A stretch of 40,521 nucleotides of DNA, taken from contig MPNW01000796.1 of NCBI GenBank assembly GCA_011800805.1, positions 1-40,521 of the forward strand, read 5' to 3'. Under the pieces are notes generated by a model. The model worked only from the letters and a program-made list of their open reading frames with translations. It was not told where the DNA came from and made no database searches. Made by a program: the position numbers and the translations under genes. Numbering within the stretch: the stretch's first letter is position 1; every line of letters starts with the position of its first letter. Origin of the DNA: Hirudo medicinalis (lineage: Eukaryota > Annelida > Clitellata > Hirudinida > Hirudinidae). Of the stretch, positions 39,770 through 40,521 are shown in pieces.

Positions 39770-40521
39770 CGTCGTCGTCTAATGGATTAACTAGCGATGA
39801 GATGTCTTGGACTTGGAATGAGTGTATCATGTTCATCCCTAAGAATAAGTTATGTTATCTGAAGCACACTTTCAGAATAAAAATATTGAACGAATTGATT
39901 TCTTTAATATTTTGAATCTTAGTTTCAAATTTTCTTTTCTGATTTATTTAATTCAATTGAATAATAATAATAATAATAATAATAATCATAATAATCATAA
40001 TAATAATAATAATCATAATCATAATAATCATCATCATCATTTCATTAAAAACCATCGGATTCAAAACTGCAACCCAACGTAAATTTGTCGTCAAAGAACG
40101 AAATTGTTCTCAGGAAATATCGAAGAAATAATTGGTGCCTTTTTAAGTGAAGAAAGTAAAGAACAAATTCTGAACTGAAACGAGAGGAGTTGGAAACAAG
40201 TCTTTACAAGTGTTTTCAAAAATTACGAATTTTTTTTGAACGAAGGAAGAAAAAGAAGCTTCATTTGCAGGTTGTTGGAGGTTGTTGGAGGGAAAAGTGT
40301 GAATTGAGTGTTGTTCAGGCAGTCGTTGGCAAAACCACTGGAAAATGAAATCGACTTTTTAAATGCTGAAACCAATGTGAATGCGAATGTTTGTCCAAAT
40401 TGATGATTGTTGAAAATTCAAATGCTTTGACGTCTCATCGAAATATTATTATTATTATTTATTATTATTATTATTATTTATTATTATTATTATTTATTAT
40501 TATTATTATTATTATTATTTA
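39591..40521 (+). other. PMCA intron to the window edge
   Basis: GTGAGG donor at 39,591. No next PMCA exon before the edge. Contains CAT/CGT at 39,655-39,780, AAT/CAT at 39,961-40,040, and an ATT/ATTT array at 40,444-40,521 that runs off the edge. Confidence 0.8.

Overview
The window is animal nuclear DNA. Genes are split into many short exons with GT-AG introns, and the spaces between them are AT-rich and full of trinucleotide microsatellites, SINE-like elements and decayed transposons. Nothing fixes the species. Compact introns and the gene content suit an invertebrate such as an annelid or other lophotrochozoan, but that is inference.

From left to right: (1) 1-1,300, a CAT/CGT microsatellite and the probable last exons of an unidentified minus-strand gene ending at 673. 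(2) 3,167-7,730 minus, a complete 12-exon plexin-domain-containing (PLXDC1/2, TEM7-type) membrane protein of 478 aa. (3) 8,303-11,754 minus, an SR-related, proline-rich protein whose C-terminus matches the CTD-binding end of SCAF1/SCAF11/PHRF1; its reading frame breaks near 11,232. (4) 13,784-14,194 minus, a hAT transposase fragment. (5) 15,812-16,410, a tandem repeat of about 213 bp that contains an assembly gap. (6) 18,883-26,635 minus, a complete alpha-2-macroglobulin/TEP-family gene that I could resolve into 34 phase-consistent exons (1,453 aa). It has a TATA box and a probable 5' UTR intron, and it lacks the thioester motif. (7) 26.8-34.9 kb, repeats: two SINE-like elements, a dispersed repeat also found in the PLXDC gene, and a LINE reverse-transcriptase remnant. 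(8) 34,992-39,590 plus, the first four recognisable coding exons of a plasma-membrane Ca2+-ATPase (PMCA/ATP2B) that runs off the right edge. Its introns hold microsatellites and a cluster of octamer (ATGCAAAT) motifs.

The four identified genes have unrelated roles (surface/secreted receptor, RNA polymerase II-linked RNA processing, secreted immune or protease-binding protein, calcium export). I see no operon-like or functional cluster. The strongest points for a second look are the thioester-less macroglobulin, its GC-AG intron, the frame break in the SR protein, the 112-bp duplicate across the N gap that suggests an assembly error, and the octamer array in a PMCA intron.
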